A stretch of 64,000 nt of DNA from Desulfobulbus alkaliphilus (lineage in GTDB: Bacteria; Desulfobacterota; Desulfobulbia; Desulfobulbales; Desulfobulbaceae), in assembly GCF_016918545.1 (NCBI RefSeq), contig NZ_JAFFQC010000021.1, positions 1-64,000 of the forward strand, in the 5' to 3' direction. The notes under the pieces are model-generated. The model was given only the letters and a program-made list of their open reading frames with translations, had not been told where the DNA came from and ran no database searches. Position numbers and translations under genes: made by a program. Below, piece after piece: positions 61,831 to 64,000 of this stretch (positions within the stretch are counted from its first letter, which is position 1; each line of letters starts with the position of its first letter).

Positions 61831-62496
61831 TCAGGGCTCCTCACCCGAGGCCGAACCTTCTTTGTTGAGGCGATTGATCTGCAGGCCGGCCTCCCAGAGC
61901 GCGTCGATGAGTTGCTCAATATTTTCTCCCTGGACTTTAACGGTGACCAACTGGTGTTCTTCGCTGAAGTCGGGATAAACAGTTATCCCCAGGATGGTCA
62001 TGGCGTTTTTTTTGAAGACCTGCAGCATGGTATAGAAAGTCGCCGGTGCATGGGCGATTTTCATTTCGATCCGTGCCCCGGACTTGCGGGCACCGAGCAC
62101 TTCGAGAAAAGCATCGAAAATGTTGGTTTCCGTGATGATGCCCACCAATTCTGTTCCCTTGACCACCGGCAGTGCTCCGAATTTATGGGATCGCATCAAC
62201 AGAGCAGCGTGCTCAAGAGGGGTGGCCGGCTCCACTGTGACTGGTGCTGGGGTCATAACGGATGCAGCTTCGATGCGGCCTGCGTGGTCAAGGGTTTCCG
62301 GGCTGATGCTCGGATCGAAAATAGAGGGCATGGCCCTGAACAGATCCTCCCGGCTTATGATACCGACCAGTTTGCCGCCATCGACCACGGGCACGCGTCG
62401 AACCCGGTTTTCGCGCATGATCTGTTCTACTTCGATGATAGGTTGTACACTGGTCACGGTAAGGACGTTGCTGGTCATCCACAGCTTGACAAACAT
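61831..62496 (-). CDS. Two-CBS-domain protein with C-terminal ACT-like domain
   Basis: 221 residues. CBS1 (WMTSNVLTVTSVQPIIEVEQ, VRRVPVVDGGKLVGIISRED) and CBS2 (VMTPAPVTVEPATPLEHAAL, GALPVVKGTELVGIITETNI) form a Bateman module for adenine nucleotides. The C-terminal 75 residues resemble an ACT domain (AHAPATFYTMLQVFKKNAMT). AcuB-like architecture; a ligand-sensing regulator of unknown target. 16 bp before the FapA-like gene end, same strand, so co-transcribed. Confidence 0.9.
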   Translation of the reverse strand: MFVKLWMTSNVLTVTSVQPIIEVEQIMRENRVRRVPVVDGGKLVGIISREDLFRAMPSIFDPSISPETLDHAGRIEAASVMTPAPVTVEPATPLEHAALLMRSHKFGALPVVKGTELVGIITETNIFDAFLEVLGARKSGARIEMKIAHAPATFYTMLQVFKKNAMTILGITVYPDFSEEHQLVTVKVQGENIEQLIDALWEAGLQINRLNKEGSASGEEP

Positions 62497-62512
62497 AGTG
62501 TGACTCCTGAGT

Positions 62513-64000
62513 TTAATTTTTCAAGGGAATAAGGATAATATCGTTGTTGGTCGAAAGAACGGTATCTTCGTTGGCAGCAGGATTGTGCAGACAAAAACAG
62601 ATATTTGTTTTGGCAACGGGAAGAATCATACGACTGTTGCCGATTCGTATTTCGGTTCCTGCAAAAACCATGCCTTTGATCGTGATGCGACAGGTAAGGG
62701 CGTGGGCGAGCCCGGTATCCGTTGCAGGCATGGTCTCGGGCCGAATCAGGTTAAGTCGAGCCAATTGTCGCTTGTTTTCTTGGAGTTCATCGGCCAGATA
62801 GGCCAATTGTTCAGAATCAACCCTTGGCCCGATTTTCATTCTCAGGCGTTTTTCCTGGTACTCCTGGTGAGCGATGATTCGTTGCAGTTCTAAATATTGC
62901 TGCCATTGTTGCGGAAACACAGCTGCCGCCAGCAGGGAGGGGTCAGCATTGTTGGAGCCGACGTTTCCAGCGGTAATTGATCCGCCTGACACCAGTTGCG
63001 AGGCGATAATCCGTGACGACGGATCGCAGTAGATATCCGTATTGGTATGGAGGCGACAGTAATAAGCATTTTTACGCACAGTGATCGAGCCGTCGGCAAT
63101 GATGCTGCCGTGTTCGATGAAGGGGATATCCACCTCGCCCCGGGCCCGTATGGCCGCCTGTTCGCCGAGCATTCCTGAGCGGACCACTACATTGCTGTCC
63201 GAACGGATTTGTGATTTTTCGACATTGCCATGGATCAGGATATCACCCAGGGCATTGACCTTGAATTTCGGTTTCACCGAGCCTTTGATTTCCAGGGCAT
63301 TGCGTGAGATGAGGTTGCCGGTTGTAAAATCGACGTCCGTGGCGATGACCTGTCTGGAGCAGACCTTGACGGAATGTTCGGAGACCATGGAAAGAACACC
63401 GGCGCGGCCGGCACGGATTTCTCCGGTTGCCGGGTCAAAGACCGCATCATCGGTCACCTTTATGGTGATGTCCCGGCCTGGGGTCTGCGCGACAGTATTG
63501 CCGAACAGATCCCGCCCCGGCATCCCCACCGTCGGCGGTACCCTGATGGCGATGACCTGATTTTTATCGACACCGACAAACATGTTGCGCTCGCGGAAAT
63601 CGATCTCACCGTTGCCCATGACTTTGCCGGGTAAGGGGCCAACTTCCATGGTGAAACGGAGCCAGGCATCCTTGCCCTTCACCGGCAGGGTGCCGAGGGC
63701 GATCACTGCCGATCGGACAGACAGCATTCCTGGCGGTGTGTCCAGGCATTGATGAATTACGTTCGGCAGGCGGCCAAATTTGATCCCCTCTTCATCAAGG
63801 ATGTCCTCGAGAGTCTTCAGGTCAAGTCGGGGATACCCAGGAAAAGGGGGGGTAAGGTAAAGCATGGCCTGCATTTGATCCGCGGACACCTGGATCAGCT
63901 TGTCCATACTGACGGTAACCTGCGCCGCTGCCCCCTTTCTTTGTTTAATTAACCTTGGGTAGCCACTGGCCTGGGCCAGAAATCGTTGCTGATGTTGGTT
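62513..64000 (-). CDS. FapA-like DUF342 polymerisation-interface protein, partial
   Basis: The annotated-looking ATG at 63907 is internal: the frame stays open to base 64000 and reads QRFLAQASGYPRLIKQRKGA upstream, which is normal DUF342 N-terminal sequence. At least 495 residues are visible. Right-handed beta-helix region (AIRARGEVDIPFIEHGSIIA; SITVRKNAYYCRLHTNTDIY) and a coiled coil near 330-390 of the ATG numbering. DUF342 proteins are bactofilin-like scaffolds of uncertain role. 5' end lies outside the window. Confidence 0.88.
   Translation of the reverse strand, partial: NQHQQRFLAQASGYPRLIKQRKGAAAQVTVSMDKLIQVSADQMQAMLYLTPPFPGYPRLDLKTLEDILDEEGIKFGRLPNVIHQCLDTPPGMLSVRSAVIALGTLPVKGKDAWLRFTMEVGPLPGKVMGNGEIDFRERNMFVGVDKNQVIAIRVPPTVGMPGRDLFGNTVAQTPGRDITIKVTDDAVFDPATGEIRAGRAGVLSMVSEHSVKVCSRQVIATDVDFTTGNLISRNALEIKGSVKPKFKVNALGDILIHGNVEKSQIRSDSNVVVRSGMLGEQAAIRARGEVDIPFIEHGSIIADGSITVRKNAYYCRLHTNTDIYCDPSSRIIASQLVSGGSITAGNVGSNNADPSLLAAAVFPQQWQQYLELQRIIAHQEYQEKRLRMKIGPRVDSEQLAYLADELQENKRQLARLNLIRPETMPATDTGLAHALTCRITIKGMVFAGTEIRIGNSRMILPVAKTNICFCLHNPAANEDTVLSTNNDIILIPLKN

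Overview
The window looks like chromosome of a Gram-negative, anaerobic, Desulfobulbaceae-like bacterium (Desulfobacterota). This is inferred from gene content and not proven. Pointers are lipid A genes with LpxI in place of LpxH, a B12-dependent ribonucleotide reductase, a glutaredoxin/ferredoxin-thioredoxin-reductase fusion, a small dual-CXXC protein coupled to pyrE, and RND and MacB-type exporters. There is no prophage, CRISPR array or rRNA operon.

Layout. 1-2.2 kb: the end of a TPR gene, then decayed DNA with REP-like repeats and HipA and transposase remnants. 2.2-4.4 kb: a lipoprotein plus MacB/LolD-type ABC exporter. 5.0-8.3 kb: tRNA-Leu and a minus-strand operon dsbA-like, phoH, fused ybeY-pdxJ. 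8.8-11.2 kb: nrdJ behind two NrdR boxes. 11.5-14.6 kb: an aldo/keto reductase, a membrane protein and a Kef-type antiporter. 14.7-19.8 kb: an acrA-acrB-tetR operon with an AcrR-like operator over its promoter. 20.0-26.2 kb: a Gld-type ABC system with a permease/auxiliary fusion, a DUF4340 protein, mtgA and two small genes. 26.4-28.1 kb: a PilZ protein and an outer-membrane barrel. 28.4-36.3 kb: namZ-like gene, lpxD-fabZ-lpxA-lpxI, asnS, hflX. 36.3-37.6 kb (minus): pyrE, dual-CXXC protein, second PilZ protein. 38-39.8 kb: glmS. 39.9-45.4 kb (minus): a fatty-acid-modification cluster. 45.6-53.2 kb: DUF523/DUF1722, a small acidic protein, Grx-FTR, a lytic transglycosylase, a lone RAM-domain protein, a ferredoxin and an ADP-forming acyl-CoA synthetase/acetyltransferase. 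54-58.3 kb: a second MacAB-type exporter with two permeases. 58.4-64 kb: DUF2062, a methyltransferase, a periplasmic protein, tRNA-Arg, a CBS protein and a FapA-like protein cut by the right edge.

The most unusual feature is a dispersed intergenic element. The intact form is 126-127 bp with imperfect 13-bp terminal inverted repeats (CCTGRATCCGTGA) and internal pairings that predict a branched, cloverleaf-like fold. At least 14 full, long (about 215 bp), truncated or minimal (37 and 45 bp) copies lie between 11 and 54 kb, almost all in gaps or at gene 3' ends. At two genes the terminus of the element supplies the stop codon. It behaves like a non-autonomous MITE or structured-RNA repeat; no matching transposase is present.

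Functionally the window is rich in envelope biology: lipid A and UDP-GlcNAc supply (lpxD, fabZ, lpxA, lpxI, glmS), murein turnover (mtgA, namZ-like, lytic transglycosylase), efflux, and membrane lipid modification.
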